Part shown: positions 51,223-61,357 of the stretch, one piece after another | How the letters are laid out: each line of letters begins with the position of its first letter | Position numbering within the stretch: position 1 is the stretch's first letter | Assembly (NCBI RefSeq): GCF_030389965.1 | Contig: NZ_CP128400.1 | Span: 1,240,001-1,304,000, forward strand | Direction: 5' to 3' | Length of the DNA stretch: 64,000 nucleotides | Source of the DNA: Candidatus Chlorohelix allophototropha | GTDB taxonomy: Bacteria; Chloroflexota; Chloroflexia; Chloroheliales; Chloroheliaceae | The notes under the pieces: generated by a model | What the model saw: only the letters and a program-made list of their open reading frames with translations | What the model was told of the DNA's origin: nothing | The model's database searches: none | Program-made: the position numbers and the translations under genes

Positions 51223-52043
51223 CGTTTGCGACAGGTCAAGTGCAAACCGGTGGCGCGGTTACTAGCAGCACGTCGGTTGTCTTCTAAATATGTCAAACGC
51301 CACGTGGGGTACATAATTGCTTTGGCGACCACTTTGGCAAATTTCTTTTGCCACACCGGGCGGTTTCCACTTTGCCAATCACGCTGCCAATAGTCGGCTA
51401 TGTCTAGAATTTGCCCCATTAGGTGAAAGCTGTAGCTTTTATCAACTAGCGTCAAGCCGTTGGCAGCAAATAGGGCGATTATTTCGGTATCGGTTAATTG
51501 TTGGATATGCCCAATGCGCTCTTTTTTCCAACGGGCAATGGGTAGAAGGCGACTGTTTCTGAGGCGATAAAAAAGTGTGCCGGGTTGCCCTTCGATGGGG
51601 ATAAAGGCATGAAAGAGACCGCCCGGTTTCAGCACTCGCGCTATTTCGCTTACCACGCTGCCAACATCGGGTACATGCTCTAGCACATCGAAAAGCATCA
51701 CCGCTTCAAAATCGGCATCTGGATAGGGCAATTGCGCTGCATCTGAAATACGATATTCTACTCCATCAGCAGCCGATACGGCTTCAGCAATAGCGCGATG
51801 GCTTAAATCACAGCCATGCACCTCTAATTCCGGGCGTAGCTTTTTGAGGGTGCGGCATTGTCTTCCTGCGCCACAGCCAAGCTCCATCACTTTTGTGCCG
51901 GATGGCAAGGCAGCGAAAGCAGCCAAAAAACGGCGCAATCGAATTGCACCGAGGTCACGCGCATCAGGATTCCCGATGCCGCGCCCCTCAATGATGGCTT
52001 CGTTCTCGTAATCAAATTGAAATGTTGTTTCGGTACTTTGCAC
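51219..52043 (-). CDS. Class I SAM-dependent methyltransferase
   Basis: 274 residues. Motif I is VMELGCGAGRQ, the acidic residue after beta-2 lies in VHGCDLS, and FDVLEHVPD and ARVLKPGG are typical of UbiE/Coq5-like and related methyltransferases. The C-terminal 100 residues include a basic, Trp-rich stretch of unknown role. It starts with GTG sharing one nt with the RidA stop (TAGTG), so it is translationally coupled. As the last gene of the menaquinone-headed run it could act on a quinone precursor, but the sequence does not prove it. Confidence 0.83.
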   Translation of the reverse strand: MQSTETTFQFDYENEAIIEGRGIGNPDARDLGAIRLRRFLAAFAALPSGTKVMELGCGAGRQCRTLKKLRPELEVHGCDLSHRAIAEAVSAADGVEYRISDAAQLPYPDADFEAVMLFDVLEHVPDVGSVVSEIARVLKPGGLFHAFIPIEGQPGTLFYRLRNSRLLPIARWKKERIGHIQQLTDTEIIALFAANGLTLVDKSYSFHLMGQILDIADYWQRDWQSGNRPVWQKKFAKVVAKAIMYPTWRLTYLEDNRRAASNRATGLHLTCRKR

Positions 52044-52432
52044 TATTCTGGAATTAGGGTAATGGTTTCAATTTCGATCAGCGCATCCTTCGGCAACCGA
52101 CTCACTTCAACCGTACTGCGGGCGGGGTAGATAGTGCCGCTGAAGAATTCCGCGTAAATTTCGTTCATCTCTGGGAAATCGCTCATGTGACGTAGGAAAA
52201 CGGTGGTTTTGACTACATTCGCCAACGTACAGCCTTGTGCTGCCAACAGGTTTTGAATGTTGATAAACACCTGTCGAGCCTGTTCCTTGATTTCCCAGCC
52301 TGTAATTTCGCCGTTAGTGGGGTCTATTGGCACTTGCCCACTGGTAAACAACAGGTTGCCAACCCGAATAGCCTGACTGTAAGGACCTATGGCGGCTGGG
52401 GCTTTGTCGGTTTGAACTGCTTTCTTTTCCAT
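52043..52432 (-). CDS. ridA: RidA-family enamine/imine deaminase
   Basis: 129 residues of the YjgF/YER057c/UK114 family. The catalytic Arg105 (YPARSTVEV) and Glu120 are in place, as in true RidA, which hydrolyses reactive 2-aminoacrylate and related imines formed by PLP enzymes. CGGAGAAAG precedes the ATG. It sits between a HAD phosphatase and a methyltransferase. Confidence 0.9.
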   Translation of the reverse strand: MEKKAVQTDKAPAAIGPYSQAIRVGNLLFTSGQVPIDPTNGEITGWEIKEQARQVFINIQNLLAAQGCTLANVVKTTVFLRHMSDFPEMNEIYAEFFSGTIYPARSTVEVSRLPKDALIEIETITLIPE

Positions 52433-52450
52433 ATATACTTTCTCCGGGTT

Positions 52451-53281
52451 TTATAAGACAGATTGCCATGCGGCAGTTAATTCTGGTAAGCCGTTAAAGC
52501 TTAAATCGGCTTTAAGCAGGCTTGCAGCATACTCGACAGGGCTGGTAACACCACTCAGGGTTATGATGGTTGGTATATCTAACCGCAATGCGCCCTCAAT
52601 GTCTGTTACAAGATTGTCGCCAATCATAACGGTTTCGTGCTTTTGTGCGCCGAGTTGTTCTAGCGCAAGTTCATACATAATTGGTTCGGGTTTGCCTATG
52701 ATAAAAGGCCTTTGCCCACTGGCGGTCTGTAGCAAGGCGGCTACGCTACCTGCCCCCGGAATAAGCCCTTCTTCGGAGGGGAATACTGGGTCGGCGTTGG
52801 TGGCAATGTAGGTTGCGCCTGCTCGGATTAGCAGCGTTGCTTTACGCAAAGATTCATATACCAGATTGAAATCTGCGCCTTGTACTACAAAGCGGGGGGT
52901 TTTATCATCGAAATAAAAGAGACCGTTTTGCTCATTTTCACCGAATAGGGTACGGCGCAGTGCTGCCATACCTATCACGTAAATACCCGCTCCCTCTGGC
53001 GCAATTTTACGCAGATGTAATATAGTTGCCAACGGGCTGGTGATAATTTTCTCTGGTGGTACATCCACGCCCATTTTCAACAATTTGTGGTGGTAATCGT
53101 CCGAAGTCATGCTGGCGTTATTGGTGAGCAACCTATAGCCAATACCGGCATGCTCTAGGAAGTCGAAAAATTCCACCAAGCCCGGCAAGGATTGGTTGCC
53201 TCGATACAGCACACCATCCATATCCATAAGGGCAAAGCGGAAACGGGCGAGTGTATTTTGATTTTGGTGGGTAGTGTCCAT
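52451..53281 (-). CDS. HAD-superfamily IIA phosphatase (NagD-like)
   Basis: 276 residues. HAD motif I is DMDGVLYRG (nucleophile in the first Asp), motif II LLTNNAS, Lys in IIGKPEP, and motif III MIGDNLVTDIEGA. The class IIA cap places it with NagD, 4-nitrophenylphosphatase and phosphoglycolate phosphatase-like enzymes; the substrate is unknown. A TTG at 53293 is in frame upstream, but the ATG at 53281, after GGAG, is more likely. It may be cotranscribed with menA, 68 nt upstream. Confidence 0.85.
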   Translation of the reverse strand: MDTTHQNQNTLARFRFALMDMDGVLYRGNQSLPGLVEFFDFLEHAGIGYRLLTNNASMTSDDYHHKLLKMGVDVPPEKIITSPLATILHLRKIAPEGAGIYVIGMAALRRTLFGENEQNGLFYFDDKTPRFVVQGADFNLVYESLRKATLLIRAGATYIATNADPVFPSEEGLIPGAGSVAALLQTASGQRPFIIGKPEPIMYELALEQLGAQKHETVMIGDNLVTDIEGALRLDIPTIITLSGVTSPVEYAASLLKADLSFNGLPELTAAWQSVL

Positions 53282-53349
53282 TATCTCCAACAATATCGGT
53301 CTAAAACCACATTTCTAAGCATAACACAAAGCCGTATGATTGTGAAATC

Positions 53350-54273
53350 TTAGCTACCAAGCAAACGGGCTATTACCAATCCAACGGCTAGGCACAATCC
53401 ATATACCAGTTCAAGGCGACCCGTACCGCCTAACGCTTTGTTTAGGGCGCGTCCGGTGACGGTGAAAACTAGCTTGATTTGCTGATAGGCGAGAGGCAGC
53501 GAAAGCCATGCCAGCATCGTCCACCAAGGCGCAACGCCCGCTACGCACATGGCAGGGGCTACCAAATATGATACTGCCGCCAGAAGCACATATTCTGCCT
53601 TTGCGCCGTTCTCTCCGATTCGTACTGCCATTGTTTTTTTACCAACCACCCGGTCAGTTTTCACATCGCGCAGGTTGTTGACCACGATGATAGCGGTTGC
53701 CAGCAAGCCTATCGGTATAGCGCACCACCACGCCAATGCCCCAACCGTTCCTGCCTGTACATAATAAGTTCCGCAAACGGCTACCAGACCAAAGAAAATG
53801 AAAACGAAAATATCACCCAACCCGTTATAGCCCAATGGAAAAGGCCCTCCGGTATAGGCGATGCCCGATGCGATGGAGAGCAACCCGATTATTACGATCG
53901 GCAAACCGCCTACTGCTACCAGATACACTCCAACCAATGTTGCTAGTCCGAATACCACCCACATTCCGGTGAACACTTCTTTTGGGGTTAGCAAGCCTGC
54001 CGAAGTGACGCGCACCGGACCTAACCTTTCGGCGGTATCAGCCCCTTTTTTGTAATCGAAAACATCATTGGCAAAATTGGTGGCAATCTGGATTAATAAT
54101 GCGCCTGCCAGTGCTGCCAACGCCGGGAAAAGGCTGAACCCTTTATCGTAAAACGCGGCTGCCGTACCCACAAGCACCGGGGCGGTGGCGGCGGGTAAGG
54201 TCTTGGGGCGCGAAGCCATTAGCCATGCTTGCCGTTTAGTGGGTTTGTTTTTTATCTGTCCTGCGGGTGTCAT
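53350..54273 (-). CDS. menA: 1,4-dihydroxy-2-naphthoate polyprenyltransferase
   Basis: 307 residues, about nine membrane helices, UbiA superfamily. The first Asp motif NFANDVFDYKKGAD and the second NNLRDVKTDRVVGK bind the polyprenyl diphosphate through Mg2+. It attaches the isoprenoid tail to DHNA to form demethylmenaquinone in the cytoplasmic membrane. CGGAG precedes the ATG; it starts 1 nt after the menE stop. Confidence 0.94.
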   Translation of the reverse strand: MTPAGQIKNKPTKRQAWLMASRPKTLPAATAPVLVGTAAAFYDKGFSLFPALAALAGALLIQIATNFANDVFDYKKGADTAERLGPVRVTSAGLLTPKEVFTGMWVVFGLATLVGVYLVAVGGLPIVIIGLLSIASGIAYTGGPFPLGYNGLGDIFVFIFFGLVAVCGTYYVQAGTVGALAWWCAIPIGLLATAIIVVNNLRDVKTDRVVGKKTMAVRIGENGAKAEYVLLAAVSYLVAPAMCVAGVAPWWTMLAWLSLPLAYQQIKLVFTVTGRALNKALGGTGRLELVYGLCLAVGLVIARLLGS

Positions 54274-54274
54274 A

Positions 54275-55768
54275 CTACTCCGTTTTTTTCAATAGTGAAT
54301 CTTTCAGTAGTCGTCGTACTAGCTTTCCGGCTGCATTTCGAGACAGACTTTCAGCAAAGACTATCCGTTTTGGCACTTTATAGCGAGCCAGTCGCGCACT
54401 ACACCATTCTATCAATCCGGCTTCGGTTACGTTTGTGTTCTCGCGCAATTTTACCACTGCAACGGGGATTTGCCCCCACCGTTCGTCAGGAACGCCCACC
54501 ACGCCCGCTTCTTCTATTGTCGGATGTGCTAATAGTGCCGCTTCGATTTCAGCCGGGTAGATGTTTTCTCCCCCTGAGATTATCAAATCGCTGCGCCGAT
54601 CCACCACATAGAGATAGCCGTCCTCATCCAGCCTGCCGAGGTCTCCGGTGTGTAACCAGCCTTCTGCTAATGCTTGCGTCGTTTCTTCGGGGCGATTGAA
54701 ATAGCCCGCTGTTACTATCGCACCACGCACCAGTATTTCACCCACACCATCGTGAGATACTTCTTTATGCAGGATTTTAATCTCGCTTGGATAGAGGGCG
54801 CGTCCGGCTGAACCCAGTTTATTTAGCGCATCCACAGGGGAGAGAGTGGCAACCTGCGAAGCGGTTTCGGTCATGCCGTAGGTTTGGGTGATCGGTATAT
54901 TTAGGGCAGCGCAGCGTTCCAGCAACGGTCTTGGAACAGGACCACCCCCGGTTAGTACACAACGCAAGTGGGAAGGGTAGCCACTGTCGCCGCTTTCATC
55001 CAGCATACGTTGGAGCATGTTCGCTACCACCGAGATAATAGTAACGCGGTTTTCAGTGATAGAGCGATTGATAGTGGCAGGGTCGAATGATTCGTGCAAT
55101 ACCACCGGGATACCGTAAAGCACGCTGCGTAATAGAATGGACATACCGCCCACATGAAAGAGCGGTAAAACTGCCAGCCAGCGGTCATCCTGTTGCAAGC
55201 CCAAATTAAGGCAAGAAGCCAGCGCGTTCCAGAGATGGTTGCCGCAGGTGAGCATCACCCCTTTGGGTTTGCCGGTTGTCCCCGAAGAATAGATAATGCT
55301 GTGAGTCTGGTCTTTGGCGTAATATTCAGTTTGCTGGATAGCAATAGGTTTTGTCGCTGCCAATTCCTCAAGGCTGAGAATTGGGCAGATTGTATATGAA
55401 GCGAGTTCCATTGCTTTGGCAGCGTTTGGCGCATCGTACAGCAGCAAGGCAGGTTGTACATCCTGTAACTGCCAGCCCAATTCAGCAACAGTCAAGCGAG
55501 TGTTGAGGGGCGCTACTACTACGCCAAGTTGTGCCGTAGCGTGTATGGCGCAAACAAAGGCGGGAGTATTGCCCAGTAGCAACGCCACTCGCGCCCCTGC
55601 CTCTACCCCTTGTGCTGCCATCTGCCCGGCATACAGTAACGCCTTGTCGTAAAGTTCTGCCCAGCGCAACGTCTCATCCTTGAAGATAAGGGCGATATTG
55701 TGTGCAGAAGATTCGGCGCGCCGCTTCAGCCAGTCCGGTATTAGATTTTGTTCCGATGTTTGTGTCAT
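54275..55768 (-). CDS. menE: o-Succinylbenzoate-CoA ligase
   Basis: 497 residues of the ANL (AMP-forming) ligase family: YSSGTTGKPKGVM (P-loop), TQTYGMTETASQ, the hinge TGDLGRLDEDGYLYVVDR and the C-terminal Lys in NAAGKLVRR. In this operon it is MenE, which makes o-succinylbenzoyl-CoA, the substrate of MenB. No Shine-Dalgarno sequence is apparent before the ATG at 55768; it starts 64 nt after menB. Confidence 0.92.
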   Translation of the reverse strand: MTQTSEQNLIPDWLKRRAESSAHNIALIFKDETLRWAELYDKALLYAGQMAAQGVEAGARVALLLGNTPAFVCAIHATAQLGVVVAPLNTRLTVAELGWQLQDVQPALLLYDAPNAAKAMELASYTICPILSLEELAATKPIAIQQTEYYAKDQTHSIIYSSGTTGKPKGVMLTCGNHLWNALASCLNLGLQQDDRWLAVLPLFHVGGMSILLRSVLYGIPVVLHESFDPATINRSITENRVTIISVVANMLQRMLDESGDSGYPSHLRCVLTGGGPVPRPLLERCAALNIPITQTYGMTETASQVATLSPVDALNKLGSAGRALYPSEIKILHKEVSHDGVGEILVRGAIVTAGYFNRPEETTQALAEGWLHTGDLGRLDEDGYLYVVDRRSDLIISGGENIYPAEIEAALLAHPTIEEAGVVGVPDERWGQIPVAVVKLRENTNVTEAGLIEWCSARLARYKVPKRIVFAESLSRNAAGKLVRRLLKDSLLKKTE

Positions 55769-55832
55769 TATTACGGTTTTAGGGCGAATCTGTGTATTCG
55801 CCCCTACTTAAGCCCCTTGCCTTTATTCCAGA

Positions 55833-56657
55833 TTAAGGCAGGCGCGGGAACTTTTTGAAATTGGGCTTGCGCTTTTCGACATAAGCGGTTTTGCCTTCTA
55901 TTGCTTCTTCAGACATGTAGTAAAGCATTGTGGCATCGCCAGCCAGCACTTGCAAGCCCATCTGACCGTCTAAATCGGCGTTGAAAGCTGCTTTCAGGAA
56001 GCGCAGCGCAATCGGGCTTTTATCCAGCATTTCCAAAGCCCATTGGATAGACTCTTCTTCCAGTTTTTCCAACGGCACTACGGTGTTTACCAAGCCCATC
56101 TGGAGCGCTTCTTGTGCGTTGTATTGGCGGCACAGATACCAGATTTCACGCGCTTTTTTCTGTCCGATGATGCTGGCAAGATATGAAGAACCAAAACCGC
56201 CGTCGAAGCTGCCTACTTTAGGTCCGGTCTGCCCGAAAATGGCGTTCTCGGCAGCGATAGTGAGGTCGCAAACCACATGCAGCACATGACCGCCACCGAT
56301 AGCATAGCCTGCCACTACCGCGATAACAGGCTTTGGCATTACGCGAATCTGGCGCTGGAGTTCTAGCACGTTCAAACGCGGCACTCCGTCCTTACCGACA
56401 TAACCACCCACGCCACGTACGCGCTGGTCGCCACCTGAACAGAAGGCTTTCCCGCCTGCGCCTGTAAATAGCACCACGCCCACATTCGGGTCTTCATGCG
56501 CGTCCTTGAAGGCTTCGCTCAATTCAAAAAGGGTATCAGGGCGAAAGGCGTTATGCACTTCCGGGCGATTAATCGTGATTCGAGCGATACCTTCCTCGCA
56601 CTTTTCGTAGATGATGTCGCCATATTTTTTTGCTTTGTACCACTCTACCAACGGCAT
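55833..56657 (-). CDS. menB: 1,4-dihydroxy-2-naphthoyl-CoA synthase
   Basis: 274 residues of the crotonase family. [10 protein letters not shown] and [20 protein letters not shown] are specific for MenB, which closes the naphthoquinol ring. The start is the ATG at 56657 with AAGGAGG 8 nt upstream; the longer frame from 56693 has no such site. It lies between menH and menE. Confidence 0.95.
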   Translation of the reverse strand: MPLVEWYKAKKYGDIIYEKCEEGIARITINRPEVHNAFRPDTLFELSEAFKDAHEDPNVGVVLFTGAGGKAFCSGGDQRVRGVGGYVGKDGVPRLNVLELQRQIRVMPKPVIAVVAGYAIGGGHVLHVVCDLTIAAENAIFGQTGPKVGSFDGGFGSSYLASIIGQKKAREIWYLCRQYNAQEALQMGLVNTVVPLEKLEEESIQWALEMLDKSPIALRFLKAAFNADLDGQMGLQVLAGDATMLYYMSEEAIEGKTAYVEKRKPNFKKFPRLP

Positions 56658-56703
56658 TATTCTATCCTCCTTGTAAAAATACAGAACGCACAAACAAGCG
56701 TTT

Positions 56704-57501
56704 TTAAATCTTCAGGAAATCCAGTACCAAACGATCAAACTCGTCTGGTTTCTCCAAATGTACCGTATGTCCCGCCTCTTGCACAATTTCGAGGTGACTT
56801 TGCGGTATAAGTTCGTGCATTTGTTGGGCGATTGCACAGAATTTCAAATCTAGCTCTCCGGCTATGAGCAGCGCCGGAATTTGCAGTTTTTTCAGTTTCG
56901 CATGTAGCGGTTCTTGTGTTCCCGTTCCCGCACCCCGCAAGCTGTTCGTCAGCCCAACCGGGTTGTTTTGCAAACGCTGCACCCGTTGCGCTGCCCTTAC
57001 TGTTAGCGACAATTGTTTCTGGCTTGCAAAGAGCGGTATATTCTCCCAATGATTTACAAAGGTTTCTAGCCCTTCGCGCTCCATAAAATCTGCCAGTTTG
57101 CCATCGCTTTCGCGCCGAGCAACTCGTTCTGCCGGGTCTATTATACCGGGTGTCGCGCTTTCTAGCACCAGTTTTTCTAATCTTTCAGGTGCGGTTGTAG
57201 CGATATGCAACGCTTGTCGCCCGCCCATTGAATAGCCGAGCAAAACCACCCGCGATAGGTTCAAGATATCTAATAATTTTAGAAAGGCTTCGGTGGTATG
57301 GGGAAGTGAGTAGAGAGCAGGGTCTGCGGGTGCAGGAGAATTACCATGCCCCGGCGCATCTACTGCTAGAACATCGGCAACGTCGGAAAATGCCACAATA
57401 TGCGGATTCCAACTTGCCGCGCTGCCGGTAAAGCCATGTAACAGGGCGAGGGTTGTACTATGCCCTTCACGGCGGTAGTTGTAGGCTAGAGCCTGCTCCA
57501 T
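56704..57501 (-). CDS. menH: SHCHC synthase MenH (alpha/beta hydrolase)
   Basis: 265 residues, alpha/beta-hydrolase fold: [10 protein letters not shown] (oxyanion region), nucleophile elbow GYSMGGRQA and catalytic His in [10 protein letters not shown]. In E. coli MenH removes pyruvate from the MenD product to give SHCHC. Its start overlaps the menD 3' end by 16 nt, so the two are translated together. Assignment rests on both motifs and operon position. Confidence 0.9.
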   Translation of the reverse strand: MEQALAYNYRREGHSTTLALLHGFTGSAASWNPHIVAFSDVADVLAVDAPGHGNSPAPADPALYSLPHTTEAFLKLLDILNLSRVVLLGYSMGGRQALHIATTAPERLEKLVLESATPGIIDPAERVARRESDGKLADFMEREGLETFVNHWENIPLFASQKQLSLTVRAAQRVQRLQNNPVGLTNSLRGAGTGTQEPLHAKLKKLQIPALLIAGELDLKFCAIAQQMHELIPQSHLEIVQEAGHTVHLEKPDEFDRLVLDFLKI

Positions 57502-59291
57502 ACCCCCGCTTTTATCCTCTCGGCAATTGGTCCCCAGAACCGGCGGTGCTGGATAACATTTTGGGCGCGTGTAGTCGGAATTTCGATTATTTTAAGTCCG
57601 GGTTTTGCAAAACTGCTGCTGACCGCTTCTCGGAAGGTGTGCCAGTTAGTGGAAAGGGTGTATTCCGCGCCGTACAGAGCGGCGACATGGCGGAAATCCA
57701 ATCCATGCGGTGTGCCGAATAATAGCTCGAAATTCTCAGGGTAAGAGGCTTGCGGCAGGAAGGAGAAGATACCGCCCCCATCGTTATTTATCAAAATGAT
57801 GGTGGCGTTCAACTGATGCAATTTTGCTGCTAGCAGCCCGTTCATATCGTGATAAAAGGAGAGATCTCCTATAACAAGCGTTAGGGGTGCGCTTGTAACC
57901 GCGCCTGCACCCAACGCGCTGGATACCACCCCATCAATGCCGTTTGCGCCCCGATTGCACATAAGTCGGATGTTTCTGTCAGTGCTGGAGAAAAAGGTAT
58001 CCATATCGCGCACAGGCATGCTGTTACTGCTAAACAAGATTGCGCCTTCCGGTAGCAACTCACGCAATTCGGTGAAGATTTTGCCTTCAAACGGTTCATC
58101 TAGTTCGCCCATTATTGCTTGAACGGTTTCATGGGCAAGGTGCGAAGCTTCAAGCCAACCTGACAACCAGCTATTTTCGGTGGTACTCTGGGAGTCGGCA
58201 AGCTGCATGCAAAGGTCGCGGCAGAGCAAGGTGGGGTCTGCATGTATAATTTCGGTTGCCAACATGGTTGGCTCTTGCCAGCCATCCCCGCTATCCACTA
58301 CGATTTGAGGACATTCCGAGAAGCGTTTGAGCCACAGCAAGACGGGTTTGGCAGTGGGCATTGCCCCGAAACGCAGCACCATAGAGGGTGCGAATCCAGC
58401 TACTATTGCCTCATCTCTCAGAAAAGCATCATAATTATCTATTATTAGGTTCTTGTCGTGGCTTCCAGTACGCAAGCCTGAAAGCGGGTCTGCCAGAATT
58501 GGAAATTGCAATGTCTCTGCCAGTTTTACCAACTGCTCAGACAATTCCGGTTCGTCAATTGCGCCACAGATTATCACGCCTCGTTGTTGGGAAGAAAGCG
58601 TCTGGGCGAGGTTGCCAAGCTCAGGTTTGGCGAGACGGCGAGGAGCTTGCGATAAGGTGACGTACGTCTTTGCCCCGGCACGCCCTTGCCATGCTTCGAG
58701 GTTGCGCTTTTCTACAGCGGGTAACGGTTGACCTGGTATGGGAGCAGGGATGAGTGGTTCGCGGAACGGAAAGTTTATATGCACCGCCCCAGATGGTTTT
58801 GCCAGCGCAGTTCCGAAAGCGCGTCCGGCAATGGTACGGGCATAACGCAACATATCTTCGCTGGCTTCGGGCAGGGCAGCTTCAACAAACAACTTTACAT
58901 AATCCCCATATATTTTAAGCTGATCAATCGCTTGCGGTGCGCCGTTATTACGCAATTCGGGGGGACGGTCGGCGGTAAGCACCAACAATGGGACTCGTGA
59001 TAATTGCGCCTCGGTGATAGCGGGAAAGTAGTTGGCAGCGGCAGTGCCACTGGTACAAACCAGCGCAACGGGCTTACGGCTGGCTTTAGCCATACCAAGC
59101 GCAAAGAAAGCGCCGGAGCGCTCATCGTATTGCATCCAGACTTTTATGTTGCCGTTGCGGGCAAAGCTGTAAGCCAACGGGGTGGAGCGAGAGCCGGGGC
59201 TTATTACTACATGTTGCATCCCGGCGCGTGCCAGTTCTTCTACAAAGGCATCAACATAAGCGTAGGTTGGGTTTTCAGGTTCACGATACAT
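57486..59291 (-). CDS. menD: SEPHCHC synthase MenD (ThDP-dependent)
   Basis: 601 residues of the thiamine-diphosphate enzyme family. SPGSRSTPLAYSF, QYDERSGAFFALGMAKAS (with the catalytic-type Glu), CTSGTAAANYFPAI and the ThDP-binding VIGDLSFYHDMNGL...INNDGGG region are typical MenD. It condenses isochorismate with 2-oxoglutarate, the committed step. It begins 1 nt after menF. Confidence 0.95.
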   Translation of the reverse strand: MYREPENPTYAYVDAFVEELARAGMQHVVISPGSRSTPLAYSFARNGNIKVWMQYDERSGAFFALGMAKASRKPVALVCTSGTAAANYFPAITEAQLSRVPLLVLTADRPPELRNNGAPQAIDQLKIYGDYVKLFVEAALPEASEDMLRYARTIAGRAFGTALAKPSGAVHINFPFREPLIPAPIPGQPLPAVEKRNLEAWQGRAGAKTYVTLSQAPRRLAKPELGNLAQTLSSQQRGVIICGAIDEPELSEQLVKLAETLQFPILADPLSGLRTGSHDKNLIIDNYDAFLRDEAIVAGFAPSMVLRFGAMPTAKPVLLWLKRFSECPQIVVDSGDGWQEPTMLATEIIHADPTLLCRDLCMQLADSQSTTENSWLSGWLEASHLAHETVQAIMGELDEPFEGKIFTELRELLPEGAILFSSNSMPVRDMDTFFSSTDRNIRLMCNRGANGIDGVVSSALGAGAVTSAPLTLVIGDLSFYHDMNGLLAAKLHQLNATIILINNDGGGIFSFLPQASYPENFELLFGTPHGLDFRHVAALYGAEYTLSTNWHTFREAVSSSFAKPGLKIIEIPTTRAQNVIQHRRFWGPIAERIKAGVWSRL

Positions 59292-59292
59292 T

Positions 59293-60699
59293 TCAGCTAT
59301 TCTCTATGGCGGATAACATTACTCGCATTTTTAAATTAGACTCGGCGTATTCGCTATCAGGATTCGAGTCGCCCATGATGCCGCAGCCAGCAAAAAGGGT
59401 TGCAGCCTTGCCTTTGACCAGCGCACAGCGCAGCGCAACGGCAAACTCTCCTTCAAAACGGCGATCGAGCCAGCCGACAGGGGCAGCGTACCAACCACGA
59501 TCAAGCTGTTCTCGTTCACGAATAGCGGCGATGGCTTCACGTCCCGGCAAGCCCCCCACCGCAGGAGTGGGGTGCAATTGCTCTACCAGTTGCAGAATAC
59601 TTTTGTCGGCGGCTAACCTGCCGATTACTGGGGTGAGTAAGTGTTGTACGTTCTTGAGTTTTAGCAGTTGTGGTGTTTCAGGCACATTCACTTCGGAACA
59701 CACTTTTTCGAAAGCATCTTTGATCATACCTACCACAATCGCGTGTTCGGAGCGGTCTTTGCCGCTATTCATCAGGCTATCACCTAGACGGTTATCTTTC
59801 TCGGAGGTTGCACCACGCGCAATCGAGCCTGCCAGCGCCATAGTTTGCACCAGACCGCCTTGTAAGCGTACCAACCTTTCAGGGGTAGCGCCTGCAAAGC
59901 ATTGTTCGCCTCGGCTAACGGCATAGGTGATAGCAGTAGGGTAGCTGGCTTCTAAGCGACAAAGCATTCGTGCCACATCAATTTTGTTTTCGGCGGTAAC
60001 ACGGGCAGCACGCGCCAGCACCACTTTTTTGAATTTGCCCTTGGCAATATCTTCGGCGGTAGTTTCTACGATATTTTTCCAGGTACGGGCAGGAAGCAGT
60101 TCTTCAAACGCCAATCTGCCCGGTTCGTAGTCAAGGTGGGCGGGTTGTACCAGCGCATTATAAAGTTGGATAATCTCTTCGGCTTTATCCCATGTATCTG
60201 TATCGGCGTTAAGGTGAACATTGGCAGTGAAGTAACAGCGGTTATCGCTAAAAGTCAGTTGCACTTTCGGTAATATAAGTAAGCCATCAGGGTAGCCTTC
60301 CCACAAAGAGCTTCGTTTATAAAGCGGGTCAAAGGAATAACCCCCCATCAGCGCAGGCCCGCTACCCCAGACATCATCCTCATTTAAAATGAGGGCATCC
60401 TGTAAAAGCTCTCGCCATTCGTGGGCGGCGGTTTCAAAGCGACTTTCGCCTTCGGTGATGATTTCAAAGGCGCTTCCGGCTCCCACCAGCGTAAAATTAC
60501 TATCAGGGCGCGCCCAATAAAAAGCGGTTTGGTTGAGTTGGTGCGCTCGTCCGAATAGCTCTATTGGGTTAGCCGCGTCAATTGGTACGGTATAGCTGAC
60601 GAGAATGGCTTTACCAAGTTCTGCCGCCTGACGCGCTCCCGTACTGAAGATATTTTCTAACTCTGATGTACTTGTAAAAATTTCGGTTGCAATTGCCAT
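59293..60699 (-). CDS. menF: Isochorismate synthase MenF
   Basis: 468 residues from ATG at 60699. The chorismate-binding domain covers the C-terminal half: KFKKVVLARAARV, GSIARGATSEKD, LLTPVIGRL and HPTPAVGGLPG. It converts chorismate to isochorismate, the first menaquinone-specific step. An upstream ATG at 60735 exists, but CGGAG lies before 60699. It follows the TetR gene closely and would be first in the menaquinone gene series. Confidence 0.93.
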   Translation of the reverse strand: MAIATEIFTSTSELENIFSTGARQAAELGKAILVSYTVPIDAANPIELFGRAHQLNQTAFYWARPDSNFTLVGAGSAFEIITEGESRFETAAHEWRELLQDALILNEDDVWGSGPALMGGYSFDPLYKRSSLWEGYPDGLLILPKVQLTFSDNRCYFTANVHLNADTDTWDKAEEIIQLYNALVQPAHLDYEPGRLAFEELLPARTWKNIVETTAEDIAKGKFKKVVLARAARVTAENKIDVARMLCRLEASYPTAITYAVSRGEQCFAGATPERLVRLQGGLVQTMALAGSIARGATSEKDNRLGDSLMNSGKDRSEHAIVVGMIKDAFEKVCSEVNVPETPQLLKLKNVQHLLTPVIGRLAADKSILQLVEQLHPTPAVGGLPGREAIAAIREREQLDRGWYAAPVGWLDRRFEGEFAVALRCALVKGKAATLFAGCGIMGDSNPDSEYAESNLKMRVMLSAIENS

Positions 60700-60739
60700 C
60701 GAAAATAACTCCGATTTTATGCCACTTTGATTCATCTTA

Positions 60740-61333
60740 TTAATTTAACCCGACACCGCGTCTCAGCAATAAACGCAAGGTAGGGTATGCATCTTCCAGA
60801 TTGACAGGCTGTCCGGTAAGTATCCAGCGCGTAACAGTTTCGTTTACCGCTCCGAACCACGCAATACTTGCCACTTGGCTATTGATTGGGGCAACTACCC
60901 CTGCCTTCACCAGTTCATCCAGATAGCTTTGCACCAACGTAGAGAAACGTCCGTGTAGCTCCATTATCTTGTCATTAAATTCGTGACCTGCGCCAAGCGC
61001 TTCTACCAGAAAAAGCTGAGTGAGACGGCGATGACTCCCAAAGGTTTTGAGCATATTTAGCAAGAGGGCGTCGCCTTTTTTCAGCAGGTCTGGCTCGGCA
61101 TTTAGGGCTTCTTCAGCGCGGGAATGTAGCAAGTTTGCCATACGATCGAGCAGAGTCAGGAAGATCGCTTGCTTGTTGGGGAAATGAAAATAGATACCGC
61201 CCTTTGAAGTTTGCGACTCCACCACGATGTCATCTACGCCACTATCACGGTAACCTTTGCGGGAGAATATCTCTACCGCTGCATCCAATATTTTCTCTAT
61301 ACGTGTGTGGCTGCGATCCTGCCTGTCGGTCAT
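60740..61333 (-). CDS. TetR/AcrR-family transcriptional regulator
   Basis: 197 residues: N-terminal helix-turn-helix (about 12-58; AAVEIFSRKGYRDSGVDDIV...SKGGIYFHFPNKQAIF) and a helical ligand-binding domain. AAGGA precedes the ATG. It heads the menaquinone operon (menF follows within 40 nt), and a 7-bp-arm palindrome lies just upstream, overlapping the start-site region of a good promoter. It probably represses itself and the men genes in response to a small ligand, perhaps a quinone, isoprenoid or acyl-CoA; the ligand is unknown. Confidence 0.92.
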   Translation of the reverse strand: MTDRQDRSHTRIEKILDAAVEIFSRKGYRDSGVDDIVVESQTSKGGIYFHFPNKQAIFLTLLDRMANLLHSRAEEALNAEPDLLKKGDALLLNMLKTFGSHRRLTQLFLVEALGAGHEFNDKIMELHGRFSTLVQSYLDELVKAGVVAPINSQVASIAWFGAVNETVTRWILTGQPVNLEDAYPTLRLLLRRGVGLN

Positions 61334-61357
61334 CGTGTTTCCTTATCTTGCTACAAA

